64,000 nt of DNA from Flagellimonas abyssi (GCF_019457905.1 NZ_JAHZSV010000007.1:62001-126000), one strand, 5' to 3'; shown: positions 36,472-45,685, counted from the first letter of the stretch. A program made the numbers and translations. The notes: generated by a model from the letters alone, not told the origin.

Positions 36472-37614
36472 ATGGACACCATGGAAACATCCACTATTCC
36501 ACAAGGAGCAAACACTACCGAAGATTTTATGCCCATAAACGGGACAGATTACATCGAACTATATGTAGGCAACTCCAAGCAAGCAGCACATTTCTACAAA
36601 ACGGCTTTCGGTTTTCAATCGTACGCTCAGGCAGGTTTGGAAACTGGTCTGCAAGACCGTGAGAGCTACGTAGTGGTGCAGGATAAAATTCGATTGGTAC
36701 TTACCTCTCCCCTGAAAAGTGGAACCGAAATAGGCAAACATATCGACAAACATGGTGATGGTGTAAAAGTCGTGGCCCTTTGGGTAGATGATGCCACCAT
36801 AGCTTATAACAATGCCATGCAACGCGGTGCCAAATCCTATATGGAGCCTAAAGTTGAAGAGGATAAGAATGGAAAAGTGGTGCGCGCAGGAATCCATACC
36901 TACGGGGAGACCATCCATATTTTTGTGGAACGCAAGGATTACAACGGAACATTTCTTCCCGGGTTTAAAAAATGGGAAACACCCGATTACAATCCAGAGC
37001 CTACCGGTCTAAAATTTGTGGATCACATGGTAGGCAACGTAGGATGGAACAAAATGAACCATTGGGTGAAGTTCTACGAGGATGTGTTGGGGTTCAAGAA
37101 CATCCTTTCTTTTGATGACAAGGATATCTCTACCGAATACACCGCTTTGATGAGCAAAGTGATGAGCAACGGAAACGGAAGAATTAAATTTCCTATCAAC
37201 GAGCCTGCCGAAGGGCAGAAAAAATCCCAAGTAGAAGAATATTTGGACTTTTATGAGGATGAAGGCGTTCAACATATTGCTGTTGCCACGGATGACATCA
37301 TCCAGACCGTTCGCGACCTTAGAAGCCGAGGTGTAGAATTCCTACGGGTTCCAGCAACCTATTACGATGCCGTTTCCGACCGTGTCGGTGAAATTGACGA
37401 GGATATTGCCCCGTTGAAAGAACTGGGCATCTTGGTGGACCGCGATGACGAAGGGTACCTATTGCAAATCTTCACCAAACCGGTAGAGCCCAGACCAACG
37501 ATGTTCTTTGAAATTATCCAAAGAAAGGGTGCACAGTCGTTTGGAAAAGGTAACTTTAAAGCACTGTTCGAAGCCATAGAGCGTGAGCAAGAGCTTCGTG
37601 GCACATTGCATTAA
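36472..37614 (+). CDS. hpd: 4-Hydroxyphenylpyruvate dioxygenase
   Basis: This 380-residue Fe(II) enzyme converts 4-hydroxyphenylpyruvate to homogentisate, the committed step of tyrosine breakdown. The iron facial triad is complete: H185 (FVDHMVGNV), H268 (GVQHIAVAT) and E347 (MFFEIIQRKG). Length and two-VOC-domain layout match the family. It is the first gene of the cluster hpd-hmgA-fahA, read away from the MarR gene. A dispersed palindrome separates it from hmgA. Confidence 0.97.
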   Translation: MDTMETSTIPQGANTTEDFMPINGTDYIELYVGNSKQAAHFYKTAFGFQSYAQAGLETGLQDRESYVVVQDKIRLVLTSPLKSGTEIGKHIDKHGDGVKVVALWVDDATIAYNNAMQRGAKSYMEPKVEEDKNGKVVRAGIHTYGETIHIFVERKDYNGTFLPGFKKWETPDYNPEPTGLKFVDHMVGNVGWNKMNHWVKFYEDVLGFKNILSFDDKDISTEYTALMSKVMSNGNGRIKFPINEPAEGQKKSQVEEYLDFYEDEGVQHIAVATDDIIQTVRDLRSRGVEFLRVPATYYDAVSDRVGEIDEDIAPLKELGILVDRDDEGYLLQIFTKPVEPRPTMFFEIIQRKGAQSFGKGNFKALFEAIEREQELRGTLH

Positions 37615-37630
37615 TCATAGTTAAGAGTGA

Positions 37631-37667
37631 TGAGTTATGGGTTATTGAATTTCAGACTCATAACTCA
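37631..37667. repeat. Intergenic palindrome between hpd and hmgA
   Basis: TGAGTTATG (37631-37639) and CATAACTCA (37659-37667) form a nine-base perfect inverted repeat; more ACTCATAAC units follow. Such GAGTTATGAGTTA-type repeats recur between genes in flavobacteria. It lies 29 bases before the hmgA start. Confidence 0.65.
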
Positions 37668-37695
37668 TAACTTTAAACTCAAAACTGATAAAAAA

Positions 37696-38853
37696 ATGCC
37701 TATTTATCATAAACTCGGGAAAATTCCGCCCAAGCGTCATACCCAATTCGAAAAACCTGGTGGAGGACTCTATTACGAGCAGCTTTTCGGTACCATCGGA
37801 TTTGATGGAATGTCCTCGCTTTCCTATCACGTACATCGGCCTACGCAGGTCAAGGAAATAGGAAAAGCCTTGGACGTGAGCCCAAAGATTGCGGTGGAAA
37901 AGAACATTACTAGCCGTAAGTTCATCGGTTTTGATGTAGCTCCCAAAGATGATTTCTTGGAATCGCGCGAACCCCTTTTGGTGAACAACGACGTGCATGT
38001 AGGTTTGGCCGCTCCAAAAAAATCGCTGACGGATTATTTTTATAAAAATGCCGATGCGGATGAGATGCTCTTTATCCACAAAGGAGCGGGGACCTTAAAA
38101 ACCTTTTTGGGCAATATTCCGTTTGAGTATGGGGATTACCTCATCATTCCACGTGGGATGATCTATCAAATAGAGTTTGATACAGAGGACAACCGCATTT
38201 TATACGCTGAGTCCTTCCATCCAATTTATACCCCAAAACGGTATCGGAACTGGTTCGGACAACTTTTGGAGCACTCCCCTTTCTGTGAGCGCGATTACAA
38301 ATTGCCTCAGGACTTGGAAACTTTTGATGAAAAAGGAGAGTTTCTAATGAAAATCAAAAAGCAAGGCATGTTGCATCAACTCGTTTATGCCACACATCCT
38401 TTTGATGTAGTAGGCTGGGACGGTTACAACTTCCCTTACGGGTTTTCCATCCATAATTTTGAACCGATTACGGGACGCGTGCACCAACCGCCACCTGTAC
38501 ATCAAACATTTGAGACCGGTGCTTTTGTGATATGTTCATTCTGCCCCAGGCTGTATGATTACCACCCAAAATCTATTCCAGCGCCGTACAACCATTCCAA
38601 TATAGATTCGGACGAAGTATTGTACTACGTGGATGGGGATTTTATGAGCCGGACAGGGATAGGGCCGGGTTATATATCGTTGCATCCAGCAGGGATTCCG
38701 CACGGGCCACACCCTGGCACGTACGAGGCGAGTATAGGCAAAAAGGGCACAGAGGAGTTGGCCGTGATGATCGATACCTTCAAACCCTTGCAGGTTACGG
38801 AGAACGCCCTCAAAATTGATGATGGAAAGTATTATAAATCGTGGTTGGAGTAA
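37696..38853 (+). CDS. hmgA: Homogentisate 1,2-dioxygenase
   Basis: This 385-residue non-heme iron enzyme opens the homogentisate ring to maleylacetoacetate. I start at 37696 (MPIYHKLGKIPPKRHTQFEK), because the upstream residues are encoded by the palindromic repeat. Cupin motifs with the iron ligands are visible: HPIYTPKRY, the acidic DSDEVLYYVDGDF, and LHPAGIPHGPHPG. It is second in the tyrosine cluster. The intermediate passes to fahA; no maleylacetoacetate isomerase is present in the window. Confidence 0.95.
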   Translation: MPIYHKLGKIPPKRHTQFEKPGGGLYYEQLFGTIGFDGMSSLSYHVHRPTQVKEIGKALDVSPKIAVEKNITSRKFIGFDVAPKDDFLESREPLLVNNDVHVGLAAPKKSLTDYFYKNADADEMLFIHKGAGTLKTFLGNIPFEYGDYLIIPRGMIYQIEFDTEDNRILYAESFHPIYTPKRYRNWFGQLLEHSPFCERDYKLPQDLETFDEKGEFLMKIKKQGMLHQLVYATHPFDVVGWDGYNFPYGFSIHNFEPITGRVHQPPPVHQTFETGAFVICSFCPRLYDYHPKSIPAPYNHSNIDSDEVLYYVDGDFMSRTGIGPGYISLHPAGIPHGPHPGTYEASIGKKGTEELAVMIDTFKPLQVTENALKIDDGKYYKSWLE

Positions 38854-38870
38854 ATTTGATTGAATTGAGG

Positions 38871-38939
38871 GTCATTTCGAAATGAGCCAAGCGATGGAGA
38901 AATCTAAAATTCAGATTTCTCACATCCTTTCGAAATGAC
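38871..38939. repeat. Intergenic palindromic repeat after hmgA
   Basis: Outer arms GTCATTTCGAAA (38871-38882) and TTTCGAAATGAC (38928-38939) enclose inner arms GAGAAATCT (38897-38905) and AGATTTCTC (38913-38921). This GTCATTTCGA...TCGAAATGAC element is a common dispersed repeat of Bacteroidota. The remainder of the gap to fahA, up to 39008, has further short similar pieces but no gene. Confidence 0.75.
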
Positions 38940-39008
38940 AAAAAAACAGAGTACTGCCAGAGTTAATGCTGAGCAAAGCCGAAGTGCAGGAATTACACAT
39001 ACCATTCA

Positions 39009-40229
39009 ATGATCATAGATATACCTGAAAACTCAGATTTTTCGATTCACAATATTCCCTTCGGGATTTTTTCCACCAAGGATAGAAGTCCAAGGGTAGG
39101 GGTTGCCGTAGGCGAACATATTTTGGATTTGGCCGCCGTGGCCGAATTGGACGTGTTCGATTTCAACACGGCGCTACTGGAAAAAGATACCTTGAACGAT
39201 TTTATTTCCCTTGGGAAGGAAATCACGACACGGGTACGCAAAAAGATTCAGTATTGGTTAAAGGATCGCGAGTCAGTCTTGGCCGGAAAGCCAGAGCTCT
39301 TTGTGAAGCAATCCGAAGCCCAGATGCATATGCCCGTTGCCATTGGTGATTACACGGATTTTTATTCAAGTTTGGAACATGCCACCAATGTAGGGAAAAT
39401 GTTCCGTGACCCAGAAAATGCGCTCTTGCCCAATTGGAAGCACATTCCAGTCGGCTATCACGGGAGGGCAAGTTCCATTATCGTGAGCGGACAGCCCATT
39501 TATCGTCCCAAAGGTCAAACAAAGCCCAACGATGCAGAGGCTCCCGTTTTTGGTCCTACGCAACGTTTGGATTTTGAATTGGAAATGGGATTCATTTGCG
39601 GAAAAGAGACGCCATTGGGCGAATCCATCTCTACCAAAAATGCTGAGGATTACATCTTCGGGCTGGTATTGTTCAACGATTGGTCGGCCAGGGATATCCA
39701 AAAATGGGAATATGTACCGCTTGGCCCGTTTCTGGCCAAGAATTTTGCCTCATCGATTTCTCCGTGGGTAGTGACCTTAGAGGCTTTGGAACCCTTCAAA
39801 CTAACAGGGCCCAAACAAGAGCCTGAAGTATTGCCTTATTTGCAATTTGAGGGCGACAAAAATTATGACATCAATTTAGAAGTCCGCATCCAACCAGAAA
39901 AAGGTGAGGAAACCACCGTTTGCCTGAGCAACTTTAAACATATGTACTGGAATATGGCCCAGCAATTGGCGCATCATACGGTAAATGGATGCAACATCAA
40001 CATTGGGGATATGATGGCTTCCGGAACCATTTCCGGTAAGGAAGAAAACAGTTTTGGTTCTATGTTGGAATTGTCCTGGGGCGGTACAAAACCCGTCAAA
40101 CTAAAAAATGGAAGCGAACGCAAATTCATTGAAGACGGTGATACGGTAACAATGAAAGGTTACGCACAAAAAGACGATATTAGAGTCGGATTTGGCGAAG
40201 TGACCACTAAAGTGTTGCCTGCTAAATAA
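39009..40229 (+). CDS. fahA: Fumarylacetoacetase
   Basis: This 406-residue enzyme splits fumarylacetoacetate to fumarate and acetoacetate, the last step of tyrosine breakdown. The active-site motifs DFYSSLEHATNVGKMF (about 118-133) and HIPVGYHGRASSIIVSG (about 145-161) and LGPFLAKNFASSISPWVV match the metazoan and bacterial enzyme. Third in the tyrosine cluster, after hmgA by about 155 bases holding repeats. Confidence 0.96.
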   Translation: MIIDIPENSDFSIHNIPFGIFSTKDRSPRVGVAVGEHILDLAAVAELDVFDFNTALLEKDTLNDFISLGKEITTRVRKKIQYWLKDRESVLAGKPELFVKQSEAQMHMPVAIGDYTDFYSSLEHATNVGKMFRDPENALLPNWKHIPVGYHGRASSIIVSGQPIYRPKGQTKPNDAEAPVFGPTQRLDFELEMGFICGKETPLGESISTKNAEDYIFGLVLFNDWSARDIQKWEYVPLGPFLAKNFASSISPWVVTLEALEPFKLTGPKQEPEVLPYLQFEGDKNYDINLEVRIQPEKGEETTVCLSNFKHMYWNMAQQLAHHTVNGCNINIGDMMASGTISGKEENSFGSMLELSWGGTKPVKLKNGSERKFIEDGDTVTMKGYAQKDDIRVGFGEVTTKVLPAK

Positions 40230-40238
40230 TTTTGGCAG

Positions 40239-40284
40239 CTGAGCGGAGTCGAAACTATTGAATGGTGACTTCGACACCGCTCAG
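40239..40284. repeat. Intergenic palindromic repeat after fahA
   Basis: CTGAGCGGAGTCGAA (40239-40253) pairs with TTCGACACCGCTCAG (40270-40284) with one mismatch. The CTGAGC-GTCGAA motif is a frequent flavobacterial dispersed hairpin. Confidence 0.75.
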
Positions 40285-40350
40285 TCACCCACTTTAAAAC
40301 AATATCGATTACTGCCGAGGCGCAGGAACAATAAAACAAAATCAATCTAA

Positions 40351-41220
40351 ATGATAAAAACCTTAGACCCAACCACCATACCTCAACCCGAACTTTACAC
40401 TATTCTATCCACTGCGGTGGCTCCAAGGCCGATTTGCTTTGCAAGCACCGTGGATGCCGAGGGCAAAGTAAATTTGAGCCCGTACAGTTTTTTTAACGTC
40501 TTCAGTTCCAATCCGCCCGTGATGGTGTTTTCCCCAACACGAAGCGGCAGGGACAATTCCTTAAAACATACGCATCAAAATGTGGTAGAAGTGCCCGAAG
40601 TGGTCATCAATGTGGTGAACCACAAAATGGCGGAGCAGATGTCGCTCTCGAGCACTGCTTATGACAAAGGGGTCAACGAATTTGTAAAAGCGGGCTTTAC
40701 TGAAGTTCCCAGCGTAAAAGTAAAACCACCACGCGTGGGCGAAGCACCCGTATCTTTTGAATGTTCGGTTTTGGAAGTAGTGGAACTGGCCCAAACCCCA
40801 GGAGCAGGAAACTTGATCATTGCCCAAGTGGACATGATTCACATCAACGATGCGTACTTAACCGATGATATTCTGGACACCGAAAAGTTGGATTTGGTGG
40901 GCCGTATGGGAGGCAACTGGTACATCCGAGCCATAAAAGAATCCTTGTTTGAGATTCCAAAGCCCATCCGCACTCATGGAATTGGGGTAGATGCATTGCC
41001 GAAAGGGATTCGTGAAAGCGAGATACTCACAGGAAACAATTTAGGGCGATTGGGGAATTTGGAACAATTGCCCACTACCGAAGCAATTAAAACTGTTATT
41101 GAGGTTGATGGAGTTCAAAATAAATCCAAAACCGAATTGCATACCTTGGCCAAACAGTTGTTGGAAGAGGGTGATACGGAAAAGGCGATGGCGTATTTGT
41201 TGTTTGCGGAGGGTTTATGA
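40351..41220 (+). CDS. Flavin-reductase-like (FMN-binding split-barrel) protein
   Basis: This 289-residue protein has a flavin-reductase-like/DIM6-NTAB type FMN-binding fold over residues 1-205 (APRPICFASTVDAEGKVNLS, SPYSFFNVFSSNPPVMVFSP, GMGGNWYIR-like end) and a C-terminal helical extension of about 80 residues. It lies after fahA in the tyrosine cluster, as it does in related bacteria as far as I recall. It may serve aromatic catabolism, but no partner oxygenase is in the window. The role is not established. Confidence 0.78.
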   Translation: MIKTLDPTTIPQPELYTILSTAVAPRPICFASTVDAEGKVNLSPYSFFNVFSSNPPVMVFSPTRSGRDNSLKHTHQNVVEVPEVVINVVNHKMAEQMSLSSTAYDKGVNEFVKAGFTEVPSVKVKPPRVGEAPVSFECSVLEVVELAQTPGAGNLIIAQVDMIHINDAYLTDDILDTEKLDLVGRMGGNWYIRAIKESLFEIPKPIRTHGIGVDALPKGIRESEILTGNNLGRLGNLEQLPTTEAIKTVIEVDGVQNKSKTELHTLAKQLLEEGDTEKAMAYLLFAEGL

Positions 41221-41243
41221 TTTTTTTGGCTAAATAGAAGAAA

Positions 41244-41624
41244 ATGTATCATTACTTTTTTGGCTTTTTATATCACTACTATGATAAAACAAAAAAAGGA
41301 GACAAATCCAAAATCCCCTTCCTATCAACCATTCTAGTAATGTCAGTTTTATTAGGGCTTAATTTCCTTGTCTTAAGAGATATTTACTTATTTCAAATAA
41401 AAGGAATTAGCGTTAAATTTTTAGATTATAGAAGCTCGATTGTATTGACAACATTAATCATCATTAACTATGTATATTTTATTAGCAGGTATCAAAAGAT
41501 TTTAAGTAAACACGTTAAAAAAAGTTCACATAGCACAATTTGTCTTCTCTATATCATAACAACAATTGGTTTAGCCATAGCAACTGCCTATTCTGTTAGA
41601 AATAATTTGTCATGGTGGAAATAA
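41244..41624 (+). CDS. Small membrane protein, unknown
   Basis: This 126-residue protein has three hydrophobic helices (about 27-47, 65-81, 97-117) and a basic, aromatic N-terminus (MYHYFFGFLYHYYDKTKKGD). I recognise no family. It is AT-rich compared with the genes on each side and overlaps the next gene by 13 bases if that gene uses its first ATG. It may have been inserted into the tyrosine cluster. Confidence 0.5.
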   Translation: MYHYFFGFLYHYYDKTKKGDKSKIPFLSTILVMSVLLGLNFLVLRDIYLFQIKGISVKFLDYRSSIVLTTLIIINYVYFISRYQKILSKHVKKSSHSTICLLYIITTIGLAIATAYSVRNNLSWWK

Positions 41625-42742
41625 AAGACCAAAACCAAAAGATGAAAAAAAATATAAAATCCATTTTCAAGGCCCATTTGGTGCCGAAAGAAGTCTATAA
41701 AGGCGGAAAAAACATTCCCCCGACGGATAAAAAAATATATAAACTATCCTCCAACGAAAATCCTTTGGGTGCATCGCCCAAGGCCGTTGCTGCTATGAAA
41801 GCAGCACTGGGCAATATCGATATCTACCCCGACCAGACCGATATTCGTTTACGCGAAGCCTTGATCCAAGATTTTGATGGCCAGTTGAGCGCAGACCAAT
41901 TTTTGTGCGGAAATAGCGGTTCTGAGGTCATTGATATACTACTACGGGCTTTCATCAACGAAGGGGACGAAGTGATATTTTCTAACCCGTGCTTTTTGCC
42001 CTACTCCGTTTTTTCGAGATGGTATGGTGCCAATCAGGTAGATGTTCCTTTACTATCTCCCAACTACGATTTGGATGTGGAAGGTATTTTGAATGCCATC
42101 ACGGAGAAGACCAAGATCATTTTTTTGACCAGTCCCAACAATCCTACGGGAACCTACATTCCAAAATCCGTAATGGACGATTTTATGGCGCGTGTCCCCA
42201 AAAATATTGTGGTGGTGTTTGATGAAGTCTACCGCCATTTTGCGGACGCTGAGGATTATGTTACCGCATTGCCCTATGTATTGGAAGGTCACAATGTGAT
42301 TGGACTCAACAGTTTTTCCAAAACCTACGGATTGGCTGGGCAACGCATCGGATATGGGTATACCACGACAACCATTGCCAATTATGTACGTTTGATACAC
42401 AAACCTTTTTTATTACCATTGACTTCAATCGAGGCTGCCATTGGGGCTTTGAACGACACCGAATTCATCGAGGCAACCGTAAAAACGGTTTTGGAAGGCA
42501 GAACTTTTGTAGCCAAAGCCTTTGATGAACTCGGCATCAAATATTGGCCGAGCCAAGCCAACTTTTTTATCATTGATCCGCCATTCCCCGAAATGGAGTT
42601 CACCGATAAAATGATGGAACAGGGTATTATGGTACGACCTGTTTCACAATTTGGCGCCCCTGGAAAAGTACGTATTACCATAGGCAATAAAGAGGCGAAT
42701 GCTGCTATGGTGACAGCACTCAAAAAGATAATTGAAGTATAA
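41612..42742 (+). CDS. Histidinol-phosphate aminotransferase-like PLP enzyme
   Basis: This 376-residue fold-type I aminotransferase has the PLP lysine K237 in NSFSKTYGLAGQR, SPNNPTG at 174-180, the D204/Y207 pair in VVFDEVYRHF and an N-terminal LSSNENPLGASPKA. It is closest to HisC-type enzymes. In this place, next to hpd-hmgA-fahA, an aromatic aminotransferase that makes 4-hydroxyphenylpyruvate from tyrosine is a good guess; that is inference from context. The start may be residue 11 (41642), which would remove the overlap with the gene before. Confidence 0.82.
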   Translation: MVEIKDQNQKMKKNIKSIFKAHLVPKEVYKGGKNIPPTDKKIYKLSSNENPLGASPKAVAAMKAALGNIDIYPDQTDIRLREALIQDFDGQLSADQFLCGNSGSEVIDILLRAFINEGDEVIFSNPCFLPYSVFSRWYGANQVDVPLLSPNYDLDVEGILNAITEKTKIIFLTSPNNPTGTYIPKSVMDDFMARVPKNIVVVFDEVYRHFADAEDYVTALPYVLEGHNVIGLNSFSKTYGLAGQRIGYGYTTTTIANYVRLIHKPFLLPLTSIEAAIGALNDTEFIEATVKTVLEGRTFVAKAFDELGIKYWPSQANFFIIDPPFPEMEFTDKMMEQGIMVRPVSQFGAPGKVRITIGNKEANAAMVTALKKIIEV

Positions 42743-42760
42743 TTGATACTTCTTTATGAG

Positions 42761-42784
42761 ACATCTCGACTGCGCTCGATGTGA
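42761..42784. repeat. Short dispersed repeat after the aminotransferase
   Basis: ACATCTCGACTGCGCTCGAT then GTGAC shares the TCGACTGCGCTC core of the dispersed flavobacterial hairpins and forms a short CATCTCGA/TCGATGTG-like hairpin. It lies between convergent genes. Confidence 0.5.
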
Positions 42785-42787
42785 CAA

Positions 42788-45439
42788 TTACAATACAAAC
42801 CGATACGTAGCCTTCAATAAGAAGATGTTCTGTGGTTTTTGTCCGAAGATATTGTCGCCCAAACTGGACAACAAACCATTTGTAGGATTTCCATCTCTTG
42901 AAACGTCTTGCGACCATACCAAGAATATTTCCGAGCCCGGGATGTACTCCCATCGAATAACCAAGTTGGAACGAAACTGCACAAAGGAAAAATCGGGGTT
43001 ATCAAAACTAAAATCGGCTACCCCGTCCAAATCCTCATCAATAGCATAAGTGCCATCGGATAAACTGGTCTGTTCCGAAGTGTATTGGACAAATCTATCT
43101 TCGAAAACCTTGGCGACAGGGTCGGTAATATGTTTAAAATTGGAATAGCGTCCCCGGGAAATAAATGGTTGCCCCCAATACTGAATGGTCAGGTTGGGAT
43201 TAATGGTATAGTTCAACCGAACGGACATACTCAAAGTATGCTGATCTATTTTTCCATTCAGATATCTTGGTGAACCATTTATATCGTCAAAATTATCAAT
43301 GAACTGAAGTTTGTCATGATTGATGTCCAAAGAAGGGAATACGGAAACCCGCAAGGCATTTATCGGTTGGTACGCAAACCCTCCCTCCATATAATAGTTC
43401 TTGATGGAGTTGTCCAAAGCTCTTCGCCCATTATGATAAAAAGAAAACCGTAATTTTTTTCGATAATCCGTGCTGATATTATTCCAAAAGCTCACCCACG
43501 GAGACTGTCGCAATCTAGGACCGCCCCGTAATGCGAAGTTGGAATACTCAATCGGCGCAAAATTGAACCCGATATTGGTCTGGTAGTTGTTTTTCCAGTT
43601 TTGCCAACTGTTGGTATTGAACTGCAAATAATTGTGATTCCCCTGAAAATCCCATGCTGTCCAGTGGTTATAATTGATGCCCACACGCCTAAAGGTACTA
43701 TCCGGTTTTAGGGTTTGATATCCAATCCAAGTGTAGTGACGCACATCATCTGCCTGACGCTGAAACCCGATATCGTTGAGTTCCAGTTCAGGGGAACGCC
43801 ATGTGGCCCCGGATTCAAATTTCCAATGTCCGTTGCCTATCTTACCTATTTGCACATTTCCTCCCGTACCCGTAAGCGATGTCCTTGTGGTATCCACGGC
43901 AACATGGTCCGCGCCCACCCTATTGAACAAGTGCGTAATGGATTGTTGGGTATTGGTAATGGCTTCCTCACTACCTCGAACATGGCTCATGGTAATATTG
44001 CCACCAACATACCAGTCCCGATTGGCCCATTGATGTTTAAAATCCAGTCCGCCCGTGTACGCGGCATCATGCAGAAAATTAAGCTGTTCGGGGATTTGTT
44101 CGCGGTTGGTCGCTGTAAAAATGCCCCCGATATAGGAGTTTCTCTCGTTGAAATCCTTTTGCAACCTTCCCACAAAATAATTGGTCAAGGGCTCTACCAT
44201 TTCTTTTCGAGTCCCGCCTTCATCATTTATTATAGTAGCGGTCCGTTGGGCGGTCACACTTTCGAGAACGCCTATGGCCCATCCATCTTTGGTTTTTCCA
44301 CTAAACTTGGCTGCACCAATGATCGGGGTATTGTCGGGTTGGTCCACGAACTCGCCATCTGCGGTGTCTGGATATCCCTGCGGACTTCTGCCTATCCTAC
44401 GGGAATAGAAAATATTGTCCGACCCAAAAGTGTTGCCCGCTTCGGATTGGGAGACACTAAAATCAAAAATATTCTTGTTCTCCACAAAAAAGGGACGACG
44501 TTCTTGAAAAAATATCTGAAAACCATCCAGCGCAATGGCGGAGGGGTCTGCATCTACCTGACCAAAATCTGGGTTTACAGTCAAATCCAAGGTAAGGTCA
44601 TTGGTGATTCCTATTTTAGCATCGAGTCCAGCGGTGATATTGCTCTCGCTACCGTCCCGGAACGGATTTCCTTCCTCGGCTTCGTAGGTTTCGGTTTTGG
44701 CGACGGTATAAGGCTGAATTTCCAACTGCTTTTGAGGTTCAATGTTCTTTAACCCATGCAGCTCTCCAAACTCGCTCACCCAACCGGGCTGATCTACAGG
44801 TTTACGTTGCCAGAGCGAACGTTCCTCACTTCTAAAAAAACGACGTGTGGACTGGAGTCCCCAAACTTGCTCTTCTGCATTTCCAAATTTTAACTGACTC
44901 AAAGGGATGCGCAGCTCAGCCGTCCATCCCTTATCATCAACATTGGTTTTGGCATACCAAATAGGGTTCCAACTTTCGTCCCAATTATTTCCATTGTTTG
45001 ATATAAACTCATCTCCTTTCACACCTGCAGCCGTAATGGTAAAGGAGAAAGCGGTACGTTTATCAAAATAGCTATCAATATTGAACTCCACCCAGTCCCC
45101 ATCAAATCCGTCCCTTCGGGATAAACGCTTCACAATTTTATCAGGCTCGTCATCAAAACACCGCACACCTATATATAAGTTCTTGCTATCGTAAAGTATT
45201 TTGAATTGGGTTTGATGTGATGGAGGTGTATTCTCATCGGGCTGCCACTCAACATAGTCCCCGCCCCATTCAACTAGGTTCCACGCCTCGTCTTCCAATA
45301 TACCATTAATAGTGGGCGCCACATACTCGCCCAAAGATTGGGTAGTATACTTCTTTTTGATGATGACTTCGGTGGAATCTTGTGCTTGTGCGGAAAAAAT
45401 GAGGAATAGGGTCAGGAAAACCAGAGCTGCGTTTCTCAC
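42788..45439 (-). CDS. DUF5916 outer-membrane protein with N-terminal CBM9-like domain
   Basis: This 883-residue exported protein has a signal peptide (1-19), a carbohydrate-binding family 9-like domain (about 30-225: VAPTINGILEDEAWNLVEWG, YIGVRCFDDEP, WTAELRIPLSQLKFG) and a C-terminal beta-barrel region (about 240-883) ending in YRFVL, a typical outer-membrane barrel end with a C-terminal aromatic-rich strand. DUF5916 proteins are common in Bacteroidota; ligand and role are not known. No TonB box is clear. It is convergent with the aminotransferase and divergent from rplM. Confidence 0.85.
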   Translation of the reverse strand: MRNAALVFLTLFLIFSAQAQDSTEVIIKKKYTTQSLGEYVAPTINGILEDEAWNLVEWGGDYVEWQPDENTPPSHQTQFKILYDSKNLYIGVRCFDDEPDKIVKRLSRRDGFDGDWVEFNIDSYFDKRTAFSFTITAAGVKGDEFISNNGNNWDESWNPIWYAKTNVDDKGWTAELRIPLSQLKFGNAEEQVWGLQSTRRFFRSEERSLWQRKPVDQPGWVSEFGELHGLKNIEPQKQLEIQPYTVAKTETYEAEEGNPFRDGSESNITAGLDAKIGITNDLTLDLTVNPDFGQVDADPSAIALDGFQIFFQERRPFFVENKNIFDFSVSQSEAGNTFGSDNIFYSRRIGRSPQGYPDTADGEFVDQPDNTPIIGAAKFSGKTKDGWAIGVLESVTAQRTATIINDEGGTRKEMVEPLTNYFVGRLQKDFNERNSYIGGIFTATNREQIPEQLNFLHDAAYTGGLDFKHQWANRDWYVGGNITMSHVRGSEEAITNTQQSITHLFNRVGADHVAVDTTRTSLTGTGGNVQIGKIGNGHWKFESGATWRSPELELNDIGFQRQADDVRHYTWIGYQTLKPDSTFRRVGINYNHWTAWDFQGNHNYLQFNTNSWQNWKNNYQTNIGFNFAPIEYSNFALRGGPRLRQSPWVSFWNNISTDYRKKLRFSFYHNGRRALDNSIKNYYMEGGFAYQPINALRVSVFPSLDINHDKLQFIDNFDDINGSPRYLNGKIDQHTLSMSVRLNYTINPNLTIQYWGQPFISRGRYSNFKHITDPVAKVFEDRFVQYTSEQTSLSDGTYAIDEDLDGVADFSFDNPDFSFVQFRSNLVIRWEYIPGSEIFLVWSQDVSRDGNPTNGLLSSLGDNIFGQKPQNIFLLKATYRFVL

Positions 45440-45607
45440 GTGTTCGTTTTTTGATTGATTGACACGATAAAGACCTAGGAAATTGTGTAGAGTTACAGTT
45501 CAAACTATTTTTAACTCTTTTTAACATTTTACCGATCTATCTTTTGGCCGATTTTTATGCTTTAATATTGAATTTGAAAAAAGTGAAAAAATATTCCCAA
45601 TCAACCG

Positions 45608-45638
45608 TTTGTAATTCAATCTAATAATTGTACATTTG
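45608..45638 (+). promoter_or_regulatory. Promoter of rplM-rpsI
   Basis: TTTG at 45608-45611, 19 bases, TACATTTG at 45631-45638: a full consensus match. The leader of about 45 bases to the start codon contains a CCCG-TTAAT-CGGG hairpin (45642-45654). Confidence 0.8.
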
Positions 45639-45685
45639 CAGCCCGTTAATCGGGATAGGTTATTTAAATCAATAATATTCGAGAA

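Noticed and set aside
43715..44752. 345-codon open frame on the plus strand
   Set aside because: It is fully antisense to the DUF5916 gene, which has a signal peptide, clear domains and barrel ending; the translation has no family character.
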